From contig CAKTDA010000007.1 of NCBI GenBank assembly GCA_934541105.1, positions 124,001 to 188,000 of the forward strand: a stretch of DNA of 64,000 nt, in the 5' to 3' direction. Under the pieces are notes generated by a model. The model was not told where the DNA came from. It was given only the letters and a program-made list of their open reading frames with translations, and ran no database searches. The stretch is from an uncultured Luteitalea sp. Lineage in GTDB: Bacteria > Acidobacteriota > Vicinamibacteria > Vicinamibacterales > Vicinamibacteraceae. Positions 55,482-63,895 of the stretch are shown here, in pieces (position 1 is the stretch's first letter; each line of letters opens with the position of its first letter). Position numbers and translations under genes: made by a program.

Positions 55482-56783
55482 ATGTCGGCGAGCGCCGGGA
55501 GCCCTGTCGTCGCCTGCGCGCACCTCGGGCGCGCCTTCGACATCTTCGCGTCCGATCGCGCGCGGGCCGCACACGCCTGGTGGGCCCTCGCCGCTGTCGT
55601 GCCGGGCCTGTCGCGTATGGCCGCTCGACGCCGCGAATCGCTCACCCGGCAGACGTGGGCGCTGCGGGGCGTGTCGTTCGCAGTCAACCGCGGCGAGGCG
55701 ATCGGCATCATCGGCGCCAACGGATCGGGCAAGTCCACCCTGCTGCACCTGCTTTGCGGCACGCTTGGCGCCACCGAAGGACACGCCCGCGTCGATGGAC
55801 GCGTCGGCGCCCTGCTCGAACTCGGGACCGGCTTCTCCCCCGACCTGACCGGACGCGAGAACGTGCGCCTCAGTGGGCTGCTGCACGGTCTCGACGAGGC
55901 GACGATTGCCGCGCGCGAGGACGCCATCACGGACTTTGCCGACATCGGCGCCTACCTCGACCAGCCGGTGCGAACGTACTCGAGCGGGATGTACGTCCGG
56001 CTCGCATTTGCCGTGATGGCACACGTCGACGCGGACGTGCTCGTCGTTGATGAGGCACTCGCTGTCGGTGACATCCGCTTCGTGCAGAAGTGCCTCGCCC
56101 ACCTCGATCGCTTCCGCGCCGCCGGCGGCACGCTGGTGCTCGTCAGCCACGACCTGCCTGCGGTGCAGCGCCTGTGCTCGCGCGTGCTGTGGCTCCACGA
56201 AGGCCGGCTGCGGATGGATGGCCCGCCCCGCGAGGTGACCGAGGCGTACTTCGATTCGATGATCGGGAACCGGCCCGCGATCGACGACGCGCCGGACACG
56301 CCCGCCGCTGCGGCGCCACGCGGGCGCTCCCCGGCCACGTCGGACGGCGGCCAGGGTCAACCGGGCGCGCGCATCACCGACGTGCGGCTCGTGGACGACC
56401 ACGGGCGTGCCGTCACCGTCGTCCGCGGCGGCGAGCGCGTGTGCCTGACCGTGCAGGCGGAGGGTACCCATCCGCTCGCGCAGCTCATCGTCGGGTTCTA
56501 CGTGAAGGACCGGCTCGGTCAGCAGTTGTTCGGCGAGAACACGCTGGCCGCGTCCGGCAGGCCGGCTGGTAGCGCGGGCGCACGCGTAGGCGCACGGTTC
56601 CACTTCGTGATGCCGCGCCTGTTCCCGGGCGAGTACCTCGTGGCCGTCGCGATTGCCGACGGCACGCAGGCGCGCCACGTGCACCACGAGTGGCGCCACG
56701 AGGCATGGCACTTCACATCGGCATGGACGGGTGGCGCGACGGGACTTGTCGGCATCGACGTCGCGGTCTCGTGGGACGCCTGA
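55482..56783 (+). CDS. ABC transporter ATP-binding protein, Wzt type with C-terminal domain
   Basis: The ATPase of 433 aa has Walker A GANGSGKST at 78-86, signature YSSGMYVRLAFA at 166-177, Walker B VLVVDEAL at 186-193 and His223. After a linker (about 270-300) there is a beta-rich C-terminal domain (ARITDVRLVDDHGRAVTVV to DVAVSWDA) as in Wzt proteins that read the glycan end. ATG at 55482. It should work with a Wzm permease to export an undecaprenyl-linked O-polysaccharide, but no Wzm gene is adjacent or elsewhere in the window. Confidence 0.88.
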   Translation: MSASAGSPVVACAHLGRAFDIFASDRARAAHAWWALAAVVPGLSRMAARRRESLTRQTWALRGVSFAVNRGEAIGIIGANGSGKSTLLHLLCGTLGATEGHARVDGRVGALLELGTGFSPDLTGRENVRLSGLLHGLDEATIAAREDAITDFADIGAYLDQPVRTYSSGMYVRLAFAVMAHVDADVLVVDEALAVGDIRFVQKCLAHLDRFRAAGGTLVLVSHDLPAVQRLCSRVLWLHEGRLRMDGPPREVTEAYFDSMIGNRPAIDDAPDTPAAAAPRGRSPATSDGGQGQPGARITDVRLVDDHGRAVTVVRGGERVCLTVQAEGTHPLAQLIVGFYVKDRLGQQLFGENTLAASGRPAGSAGARVGARFHFVMPRLFPGEYLVAVAIADGTQARHVHHEWRHEAWHFTSAWTGGATGLVGIDVAVSWDA

Positions 56784-56786
56784 CCA

Positions 56787-57953
56787 TCAGCGGCCCGACA
56801 GGGCTCGGGCTGCGCGGCGCAGCACCGCCCGCATGCGCGGCACGCGGCGCAGCGTGGCGTCGATGCGCGCGACGATCCTGAACACGAGCGCCCGTTCGAG
56901 GTCGGCGAGCCGGTCGGACCGTCCCACGAGGGACTCGGCGAAGTCGCGCTGCACCGCCACGTCCTGGAGCAGCACGTGGATCGTCGCCCGACTCTCGTCG
57001 AGTTCCTGCATGCGCTCGCGCAACTGCCGGCGCAGCGTGTCGCGATCGGCAACGACGTCCTCGATCGCAACGTCGGAACGTCCTCCGGGCGCGCGGGGCG
57101 TGCCGGGCGCACCACCGCCGTGGACCGTGCCGACGTCGATGTCGCCGAGCCGCTCGCGCGTGACGAGCAACTCCGCGTCGATTCGGCTCGCATGTCCCTC
57201 GAGTGCGCGGTACGAGGCTTCGATGTCGCGTGCGCGGCCTTGGAGCGCCTGGAGCAGCCCGCCCTCGCCCGCCCCCGGCGGCCCGTTCCGCGCGACGACG
57301 ACGAACTGATAGACCCGCGAGTCCGGGTCGGCCGTTGCGGCCTCGATCACCTCTGCCGGGAACGCGTCCTCGTCGATCGGGATGCCCGCCTCGTGCAGAT
57401 CGCGCTCGACCGTGAGCACGTCGAGCACCCCAAGCCCGGCCCCGGCCAGCAGCGCATCGAGCGCCGGCCTGTCGAAGAACTGCAGGTGCGTGCGATCGAG
57501 CAGCCCGGTGTCGGTGCGCGGAAAGCGGCCCTGCAGCAGCGCCAGCCGCACGGCCGCGTGGGCGACGTGCGGCACCGAGACGATGACCCTCCCGCCCGGT
57601 GCGAGCCACGCCGGCACGAGGGCCAGCAGTCGTCGCGGGTCGGCCAGGTGCTCGATCACGTCGAGCAGCAGGACGACGTCGAACGCCTCGCGCGGCAGTG
57701 AGTCCTCGTCGAGTGTCGCGAGGTCGGCGGCAACCGCGCGGAGGCCCCGGGCTTCGAGCGCGGCAATGCCCTCGGGTTCGCGCTCGACGGCGGTGACGTC
57801 GCACCCCCGGGCAGCCAGTGCCGCGGCAACCGATCCCGTTGCGGCGCCGAGGTCGAGCACACGACTTCCTCGCGGCACGGCCAGCACCGCGATTGTGTGC
57901 ACGTTCTCGAGGTCGTGCAGGTTGACGTCACGGCTATACCGCGCGATCGACAT
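56787..57953 (-). CDS. Class I SAM methyltransferase with C-terminal coiled-coil tail
   Basis: The 388-aa protein starts MSIARYSRDVNLHDLENVH; motif I is VLDLGAATGSVAAALAARG and motif II region VVLLLDVIEHLADPRRLL. The last 130 residues (DRDTLRRQLRERMQELDESR onward) are helical and probably coiled, ending in a basic tail. The ATG at 57951-57953 lies inside the end of the next gene on the same strand. The layout, methyltransferase plus coiled coil, mirrors the one at 27290 but with the order reversed. It may modify the glycan end read by the Wzt-like protein. Confidence 0.82.
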   Translation of the reverse strand: MSIARYSRDVNLHDLENVHTIAVLAVPRGSRVLDLGAATGSVAAALAARGCDVTAVEREPEGIAALEARGLRAVAADLATLDEDSLPREAFDVVLLLDVIEHLADPRRLLALVPAWLAPGGRVIVSVPHVAHAAVRLALLQGRFPRTDTGLLDRTHLQFFDRPALDALLAGAGLGVLDVLTVERDLHEAGIPIDEDAFPAEVIEAATADPDSRVYQFVVVARNGPPGAGEGGLLQALQGRARDIEASYRALEGHASRIDAELLVTRERLGDIDVGTVHGGGAPGTPRAPGGRSDVAIEDVVADRDTLRRQLRERMQELDESRATIHVLLQDVAVQRDFAESLVGRSDRLADLERALVFRIVARIDATLRRVPRMRAVLRRAARALSGR

Positions 57954-59886
57954 CCCTGGTCTTCTCCACGGCGAGCGAGGCGAGCAACTCGCTCCATTCC
58001 CTGTCACGCGGCACGGCGGCAAGCGCGGCCTCGATGCGCCGGCGATGCTCGCGCCACACGGACGCGTCGAGCAGCCGCGCTGCCACGGCGGCCGCAAACG
58101 CCCCGGGCTCGTCGTGCACGGCAATGCACGCGCCGAGCTCGTCCAGCCCCTCGGCGCCGATTCCGGTGGCCACGATCGGCACGCCGTGCTGCACGGCCTC
58201 GACGGTCTTCAGCTTCACCCCCGCGCCGAATCGCAGCGGCACGACGGCCACGCGCAACTGCCGATAGAACCCGGCCAGGTCGCTGACGAACCCCTCGGCG
58301 CGCAGGTGCGGTCCCTCGAGCCGCCGCAGCGACGGCGGCAGCGTGCCGGTGACGCGCAGGCGCACCCACGGCACCGCGTCGGCAACGAGGGGCAGCACCT
58401 CGCGGGCGAACCAGTCGAGTCCGTCGGCATTCGGTGAGCCTTCCCCCGCAAGCCAGCCGGCAGCGAACCCGAGGTCGGCACGCCCGGCCAGCGACGAGTC
58501 GGTAAGCGTGGACTGACGCAGCCAGGGCGTCCGGACGTGGACGGCCGCCGCGCCGGCCCTGCGGAAGAAGTCCGCCTCGTCGGACGACACGCAGACGACC
58601 GCGTCCGCATGGGCCGCCACACCGTGCTCGATCGCGCGCCATTGCGCAGCCTGCGCCTGCAGCGGCGGCGCGGTGTCAGCGTCGCCGAGCGCCGCCTGCC
58701 GCTCCACACGACGGTGATAGAGCGCCTCGGCGTCGTACACGTACGTCGGGCGGTCGCCGGGCGCCATGGCGTCGAGCGCCCGCTGCACGACGGCCGCGTT
58801 GTTGGGCCGCGACACGAGCACCAGATCGCAGGTGGACAACGCAGCGGCGAGCGCGGCCTCCGGGTCGTCGTCGAGCACCTCCACGCCCGCCCGTGCCAGG
58901 GCCGGGACGAACTCCGGGGGCGAGCCGGTTGCGAGGCACGTGACCTGCACCCCGTGGGCCGCCAGCGACAGGACCACGTCGGCCATCCGATCGAAGCCCG
59001 ACCCGATGCCATGCCGCGGCACGCGATCGTCCACGACGAGCACGCGAAGGCCCGGCGACTGGAGTCGCGACACGGCCGCGCGCTCGGCCGCCGGGACGAG
59101 CCCGGGCGACACCGGCGCGGGCTGCCGATGCACGAGCGCGGCACTGCGGCTCGACACGAGGCGTGCGTGGTGCCGCGCGAAGAGGAACTGCTTGAACGCG
59201 GGCATCGTGCTCGCCGACTCCGCATGGACGACGTCGCTGCGGGGATCGACCCACACCTCGTACCCGGCCTGCTCCAGTCCGAGGCAGAAATCGACGTCCT
59301 CGTAGTACGCCGGGTGATACCCCGCATCGAATCCGCCGGCCGCGTCCCACGCGTCGCGTCGGACGAGCAGCGCGCAGGCCGACGCGTAGTCGACGCGGCG
59401 CCGCCAGCGCCAGGCAACCGAGGAGCCCGGCAGGCCGCGCCCGATCGGGCGTGTCGTGCCATCGCGCCAGATCACCGATCCGATCTCCTGCACGGTGCCG
59501 TCAGGCGCGAGCACGCGCGGCGCGACGGCGCCGACGCGAGCACGCCGAACCGTCTCAAGCAGCGGCGCCAGCCATCCGGGGGTCACCTGCACGTCGTCGT
59601 TGAGGAAGAGGAGACAGTCGCCGGACGCCGCGCGCACGCCGAGGTGGCATCCCCCCGCGAATCCGCGATTGACGGCGCTCTCGACCACCCGGATGCCCCG
59701 TGTCAGGCCGACGACGTCGCGGACATCCGCCGACGCGCCATTGAGCACGACGACAATCTCGATCGACGACGGGGGCGTGTGCGCCTGGAGGCTTGCGAGG
59801 CAGGACGACAGGTGCGCCGCCTGCGAAACCGTCGGAATGACTACGCTGACCGCAGGGGCGTGGACGGCGCGGGGCCGCGGCTCCAT
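57934..59886 (-). CDS. Two-domain glycosyltransferase (GT2 fused to GT4)
   Basis: The 650-aa protein has an N-terminal GT2 domain (about 10-250): VSVVIPTVSQAAHLSSCL, VNRGFAGGCHLGVRAASGD, LLFLNDDVQVTPGWL (metal site) and YYEDVDFCLGLEQAGYEVW. The second half (about 275-645) is a GT4 domain: LRVLVVDDRVPRHGIGSGFD, VSRPNNAAVVQRALDAM and FGAGVKLKTVEAVQHGVPIV, the donor-binding helix. Such fusions add two sugars in turn. ATG at 59884-59886 was chosen; upstream extension has no similarity. It overlaps the methyltransferase gene by 20 bp. It is divergent from the 170-aa gene with 28 bp between starts. Confidence 0.87.
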   Translation of the reverse strand: MEPRPRAVHAPAVSVVIPTVSQAAHLSSCLASLQAHTPPSSIEIVVVLNGASADVRDVVGLTRGIRVVESAVNRGFAGGCHLGVRAASGDCLLFLNDDVQVTPGWLAPLLETVRRARVGAVAPRVLAPDGTVQEIGSVIWRDGTTRPIGRGLPGSSVAWRWRRRVDYASACALLVRRDAWDAAGGFDAGYHPAYYEDVDFCLGLEQAGYEVWVDPRSDVVHAESASTMPAFKQFLFARHHARLVSSRSAALVHRQPAPVSPGLVPAAERAAVSRLQSPGLRVLVVDDRVPRHGIGSGFDRMADVVLSLAAHGVQVTCLATGSPPEFVPALARAGVEVLDDDPEAALAAALSTCDLVLVSRPNNAAVVQRALDAMAPGDRPTYVYDAEALYHRRVERQAALGDADTAPPLQAQAAQWRAIEHGVAAHADAVVCVSSDEADFFRRAGAAAVHVRTPWLRQSTLTDSSLAGRADLGFAAGWLAGEGSPNADGLDWFAREVLPLVADAVPWVRLRVTGTLPPSLRRLEGPHLRAEGFVSDLAGFYRQLRVAVVPLRFGAGVKLKTVEAVQHGVPIVATGIGAEGLDELGACIAVHDEPGAFAAAVAARLLDASVWREHRRRIEAALAAVPRDREWSELLASLAVEKTRDVDRAV

Positions 59887-59914
59887 GCTCGCGCATGCTA
59901 CCATCCGCCGCGCC

Positions 59915-60427
59915 ATGGCGCGCGCGCCCGTATCGATGCCCGGCCTGCGCGTCGTGATCGTCGTCGCCACCGCAATCGTGGCAAGCCAGATCGTCCCGAT
60001 TGCCCGCACGATCCCGCTGCTGCCGACATCCGGCGATCCGAGCCGATCACCGAGCAGCGACGCGCTGATGCAGGCGCTTCCGCTCCCGCATGCCGCCGAT
60101 CGCGTGGACGTGCTCGCCGCGACCCTCCCCTCCGGACACGGCATCGTCGTCGCCCACGGCACCGAAGCCCACCTCACGGCGGCGTACTACACGCTTGCAA
60201 TGCGCCTCTGGCCGCGGCAGGCACACGTGGTGTTCTGCGAGCCCGAGCCGCGAATCGAGACGACCCGCGGGCCCGTGCCGCCGGTCGTCGGCTGGCGTGT
60301 GGACCTGCTGCCGCACGATGCCAACCCGCTGCGCATCGGGACGGCCGGTCCGACCGACCCCCTCGCCCTCTGCGCGGAGGCGGGCTCGCGCACCGAGGCG
60401 AGCTCGCCAGATGTGAGTTCGCCGTGA
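59915..60427 (+). CDS. Hypothetical membrane-anchored protein, 170 aa
   Basis: I do not recognise this protein. The N-terminus GLRVVIVVATAIVASQIVP is one hydrophobic helix, a signal anchor. The rest has strand and helix parts (RVDVLAATLPSGHGIVVAHG, YYTLAMRLWPRQAHVVFCE) and ends in a Ser/Glu-rich tail. ATG at 59915 or 59936 are both possible. The stop overlaps the next gene (GTGA), which is a GT-C-like membrane protein, so the two are co-translated and probably act together. Confidence 0.6.
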   Translation: MARAPVSMPGLRVVIVVATAIVASQIVPIARTIPLLPTSGDPSRSPSSDALMQALPLPHAADRVDVLAATLPSGHGIVVAHGTEAHLTAAYYTLAMRLWPRQAHVVFCEPEPRIETTRGPVPPVVGWRVDLLPHDANPLRIGTAGPTDPLALCAEAGSRTEASSPDVSSP

Positions 60428-61779
60428 GTGTCGCGCTGGCGCTGACTGCGATCGCCGCGGCTCTCGCTGCCGGAGTCGGCGTCACTGGCCTCGCCTGGCC
60501 ACGCGATCGACCGCTGCCGGCACTCGCCTGGTTCGGCCTTGCCGGCCTGCTCGGGCCCTGCGCCATCGGCCTCGGCCTGCTCCTGTGCGGCATCGCCGGT
60601 GTGCCGACGACCGTGGCGCTGCCGGTGCTGACGGCCGTCTGTGTCGTGGCGGGCGCGGCCGGCATCCGGAACCAGCGAGCGGCAAGGCATCCGCAGGGCG
60701 ACCCGCGCGGCCGGCCACGCATCGCGCGCGCATCGTCACGCGTGGTCGTCGTCGCGGTGCTGCTTGCAGGCGGATGGGCGGGCTGGCTCTCGGCGCGCAC
60801 GCACCTCGGGTGGGACGGCACGCTCGTCTGGTACCAGAAGGCGCGGATCATCGCGGCAAGCGGCGGCGTGCTGCCTGCGGCCACGGTTGCCGATCTGACC
60901 CGCAAGTGGACCGCCCCCGATTACCCGCTGCACGTGCCGCTCGCGATGGCGTGGCTGCGGCTCTGGCTGCCCGGCGAGGACGAGCGGGTCATCAAGGTGC
61001 TGCCAGCCCTCTGGGCCGCGGCCGTGTTCGCGCTCGTCGGAGCCGCCGTGATGGAGCGGACCGGCGCGCGTCGCGACGCGCCGTGGCGCGCGACGTGCGC
61101 GGTGCTGGTGCTCGCCACCGCGCCGCGGCTGCTCGTCGGCGAGGGCAGCCTCACGAGCGGATATGCGGATGGTCCGCTCGCGGGCCTGCTCGCGGCGACC
61201 GTCTGGGTTGCCTGGATGTCGGGCTGGGGAGCCGATCGACGGTTCGTGCCGGTGCTCGCGGCGACGGCCCTGGCGCTTGCCTGGACCAAGCAGGAAGGCG
61301 CCCTCGCGGTGGTCGTCGTTGCGCTTGCCTGCGTCGCGCAGGGCCGCGCGTGGCGTCGCGCGGCGTTTGCCGTGCCCGCCCTGGGCCTGGCGATCGGCTG
61401 GCAGGCCTGGACGATGTGGCAGGGGGCACCGGCTGCCATGGTGTATGCATGGCCCGGTCTCGGGGCGGCCGCGTGGCGTCCGGCACTGACGGCGCGCGCG
61501 TACGTGCGCGAGATGCTCGATGCGTCCACCTGGGGGATCTTCTGGCCCGGGCTCTGCGTCCTTGCCGCAGCCGGCTGGCACCCGTCGCGCCGCGTGCCGC
61601 TGTGCATTGTCGCGGCAGTCCTGCTCGCTGGCGCCGCGGCGTTCACGCTCTCGACATGGATTGACCTCGAAGCCCACCTTCTCGTGACCGTCCCGCGGCA
61701 GCTGATTCAGGCCGCGCCGACCGTTGCCATCGTCGCGTTCGCCTCGGGTGAGGGCGCCGACGATCGGCCAATCCGTTGA
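60424..61779 (+). CDS. GT-C-like multi-spanning membrane protein
   Basis: This protein of 451 aa has about 10-12 membrane helices. In the first large outer loop, HLGWDGTLVWYQKARIIA holds an acidic residue where ArnT/PMT-type GT-C enzymes have theirs. APDYPLHVPLAMAWLRLWLPG has a conserved-looking Tyr-Pro. TKQEGALAVVVVALA follows. I infer a lipid-linked glycosyltransferase; the acceptor is unknown. The start is GTG at 60424, coupled to the 170-aa gene. A long open frame upstream of the start on this strand is antisense to the GT2-GT4 gene. Confidence 0.7.
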   Translation: MSVALALTAIAAALAAGVGVTGLAWPRDRPLPALAWFGLAGLLGPCAIGLGLLLCGIAGVPTTVALPVLTAVCVVAGAAGIRNQRAARHPQGDPRGRPRIARASSRVVVVAVLLAGGWAGWLSARTHLGWDGTLVWYQKARIIAASGGVLPAATVADLTRKWTAPDYPLHVPLAMAWLRLWLPGEDERVIKVLPALWAAAVFALVGAAVMERTGARRDAPWRATCAVLVLATAPRLLVGEGSLTSGYADGPLAGLLAATVWVAWMSGWGADRRFVPVLAATALALAWTKQEGALAVVVVALACVAQGRAWRRAAFAVPALGLAIGWQAWTMWQGAPAAMVYAWPGLGAAAWRPALTARAYVREMLDASTWGIFWPGLCVLAAAGWHPSRRVPLCIVAAVLLAGAAAFTLSTWIDLEAHLLVTVPRQLIQAAPTVAIVAFASGEGADDRPIR

Positions 61780-61831
61780 CCCGGCCGGCCAAATTCTTGG
61801 CCTGCGAGGGGGAATATTCAGCCCTTTGTCG

Positions 61832-61849
61832 AGGCGACAGTTGTCGCCT
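61832..61849. promoter_or_regulatory. Palindrome upstream of the sigma-54-type promoter (possible activator site)
   Basis: The arms AGGCGACA (61832-61839) and TGTCGCCT (61842-61849) pair perfectly around GT. It lies about 115 bp ahead of the -24 element at 61964, the usual distance for an upstream activating sequence bound by a dimeric enhancer-binding protein. It could also be a terminator for the gene ending at 61779; no T-run follows directly. Confidence 0.5.
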
Positions 61850-61963
61850 GACACGGCGTCTTTTGTTTGGGCCCCAGAGGTCTATTGATGTCTCTGCGGC
61901 AATAGTCGGCCGAGCGATCGACACGGATCGGCGCACGAAGCTGATCCGCGATCGATCTCGTCC

Positions 61964-61979
61964 GTGGCATGGGGATTGC
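61964..61979 (+). promoter_or_regulatory. Sigma-54-type -24/-12 promoter of the PEP-CTERM gene
   Basis: The sequence TGGCATGGGGATTGCC fits the RpoN consensus TGGCACG-N4-TTGCW at 10 of the 11 fixed bases, with GG and GC at the required 10-bp spacing; the last weak position also differs. Transcription would start near 61990, about 26 bp ahead of the ATG at 62016. RpoN-dependent control of PEP-CTERM genes through PrsK/PrsR-type systems is known in other bacteria. No such regulator is encoded in the window. Confidence 0.62.
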
Positions 61980-62015
61980 CTCAGCAATGGGCGGCGCGAC
62001 TCCTTCGCGCGCCAC

Positions 62016-62999
62016 ATGACCATGTCACGCATCTACGCTCTCTTAGGCCTCGCGCTGCTGTCGCTCACGCTTCCCACCCCTGCCACCGCGGCGGGCATCA
62101 TCTTCGATCCACTCGGCAGCGGCGAGATTGCGGGCTGGAAGCCGGTCGCACCGGCGACGAGCACGGGCAGTCAGGGGTACTGGGACCGCCGGTCGTACGA
62201 CACGGCCACCAACGACACGCCGGGCGCCTGCACGGCCGGCACGCTCGTCGGCGGCGTGACGTGCGACTGGAACAGCCCGAATGGCGTGTCGCCCATCACG
62301 AGCCCGAGCCACACGACGCCTGGGCAGGGCTATGAATATTTCGGGCTGCTGAATCCCGTCGCGCCGAGTGCCGACGCGCCGCTGAACTTCTATTTCGACA
62401 GCGGCTTCGACTTCGACTGGACGGTGTTGTTCCAGTTGACGGCGTGGGACTCGCACGTCGAGTTCGGCTGGTACGAGGCGGGCAACCCCGATGCGCGAAC
62501 CCCCATCATCGGGCCCGGTGGTCCGTACACGGCCAACGACGGGCAGCCCGGCGTCAGCGGAGCGGCGGCCGTGCCGAGCGGCGCGTTCGGGTTCTACTAC
62601 CGGAACACGCAGTATGCCGCGGGTGACTTCATCTTCTTCACCGAGTCGCAGTACAACCGCATCGGCGGGTACTTCCAGTACTTCGACTCGTGGGGCGTGA
62701 ACCCGCTGCCGTCGATGTTCGAGGACGAAATCAGCCTGGCGATGGCGCTCGGCTCACCGGCGCAGCAGTTCGTGCTGTTCCGGCAGGGCAATCGCTACTG
62801 GCTCGGCATCGAGGACCAGGTCGGGCAGGTGACGCCGTACTACTGCAGCGAGATCACCGCCCAGCCGTGCTCGGACTACGACTTCAACGACTTCATCGTC
62901 GGGTGGACCGAGCACACGACCTCGGTGCCCGAACCCGCGACGCTCACGCTGCTGGCCGGCGCGCTCGCGGGCCTTGCCTGGCGTCGCCGGCGCCGGTAG
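62016..62999 (+). CDS. PEP-CTERM sorting-domain exoprotein
   Basis: The 327-aa protein has a signal peptide (MTMSRIYALLGLALLSLTLP, cut near ATAA-G), a beta-rich middle and the C-terminal sorting signal VPEPATLTLLAGALAGLAWR followed by an Arg tail. PEP-CTERM proteins are cut by an exosortase and passed to the envelope or exopolysaccharide matrix. The middle is rich in Tyr, Phe, Gly and Asp (YDTATNDTPGACTAGTLVGG; FDSGFDFDWTVLFQL) and has four Cys. Its ligand is unknown. No exosortase gene is in the window. The gene has its own sigma-54-type promoter. Confidence 0.9.
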   Translation: MTMSRIYALLGLALLSLTLPTPATAAGIIFDPLGSGEIAGWKPVAPATSTGSQGYWDRRSYDTATNDTPGACTAGTLVGGVTCDWNSPNGVSPITSPSHTTPGQGYEYFGLLNPVAPSADAPLNFYFDSGFDFDWTVLFQLTAWDSHVEFGWYEAGNPDARTPIIGPGGPYTANDGQPGVSGAAAVPSGAFGFYYRNTQYAAGDFIFFTESQYNRIGGYFQYFDSWGVNPLPSMFEDEISLAMALGSPAQQFVLFRQGNRYWLGIEDQVGQVTPYYCSEITAQPCSDYDFNDFIVGWTEHTTSVPEPATLTLLAGALAGLAWRRRRR

Positions 63000-63024
63000 C
63001 CGGCGTCTCGATCGGCGTGTCGCC

Positions 63025-63040
63025 GCCGGACTCGTCCGGC
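63025..63040. terminator. Small hairpin between convergent PEP-CTERM and rfbD genes
   Basis: GCCGGA and TCCGGC pair around a CTCG loop, 25 bp after the PEP-CTERM stop and 16 bp after the rfbD end on the other strand. A 6-bp GC stem without a T-run is weak evidence; it may serve both strands. Confidence 0.3.
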
Positions 63041-63055
63041 TGGCATCGCCGGCGC

Positions 63056-63895
63056 CTACGTCGATGCGCCGATGTAGCGCGCGATCGCGTCCTGCCAGGC
63101 GGGCAGCGGCGTGCCGATGGCCGCCGCGAGCTTTTCGTTCGACAGCGCGCAGTAGACCGGGCGCCTGGCCCGCAGCGTGACGTCACGCACCGACGTCGGC
63201 ACGAGCAGCGAGGCGTCGGCCTGGAGCAGCCGCGCGATGTGCCGCCCGACGTCCTCCCACGTGCCCTGTCCGCTGTTGACGCAGTGGAACACGCCCGACG
63301 GCGTGTCGCCGCCGAGCAGCGCCATCGTCGCGTCGCGCACGTCGGCGACATAGCTCGGCGTCACCACGCGATCCGAGAACACCGGCGCCTTGCGGCCCTC
63401 GCGCAGGGCCGCGGCAATCTTGTCGACGCTGCTGCGCGCCTGCGGGCCGCCGAAGAGACTCTCCACGCGCAACACGTACCAGCGCGGGGCGTCCTGCGCG
63501 AACCACTCCCCGAGCAGCTTCGAGCAGCCATACACGCTGACCGGCCGCGTGCGGTCGGCCTCGCGATACGGCACGCTGCTCTCGCCGTCGAACACGAAGT
63601 CGGTGCTGTAGTGCACGAACGCCGCGCCGACGTGCGTCGCGGCTCGCGCCATCGATCGCACCGCCAGTGCATTGACGGCAAGCGCCGTCGCCGCGTCGCC
63701 CTCCGCGCCGTCCACGTCGTTGTAGGCCGTGCAGTTGACAATCGCGTCGGGCGCGATCCGTTGCACGGTCGCGGAGAGCGCCGCGTGATCGGTCACGTCC
63801 ACGTCGGCACGCGTGACGCCAATCACCTCGTGCCCGGGCGTGCCCGCGAACGTGCTGCCGAGCTGGCCACCCGCACCAATCACAAGGACCCTCAT
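63056..63895 (-). CDS. rfbD: dTDP-4-dehydrorhamnose reductase
   Basis: RfbD (RmlD) makes dTDP-L-rhamnose by reducing the 4-keto sugar with NAD(P)H. The 279-aa SDR starts MRVLVIGAGGQLGSTF; NCTAYNDVDGAEGD, STDFVFDG at 97-104 and YGCSK at 122-126 are standard. The ATG at 63893-63895 gives the family start and overlaps the end of the symporter gene by four bases. rfbB is at 9329; the two other genes of the pathway are not in the window. The gene is convergent with the PEP-CTERM gene. Confidence 0.93.
   Translation of the reverse strand: MRVLVIGAGGQLGSTFAGTPGHEVIGVTRADVDVTDHAALSATVQRIAPDAIVNCTAYNDVDGAEGDAATALAVNALAVRSMARAATHVGAAFVHYSTDFVFDGESSVPYREADRTRPVSVYGCSKLLGEWFAQDAPRWYVLRVESLFGGPQARSSVDKIAAALREGRKAPVFSDRVVTPSYVADVRDATMALLGGDTPSGVFHCVNSGQGTWEDVGRHIARLLQADASLLVPTSVRDVTLRARRPVYCALSNEKLAAAIGTPLPAWQDAIARYIGAST

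Noticed and set aside
58537..60423. Long plus-strand frame that joins the GT-C-like gene at 60424
   Set aside because: It is antisense to the GT2-GT4 gene and the hydrophobic protein begins only at 60424, right at the GTGA overlap.
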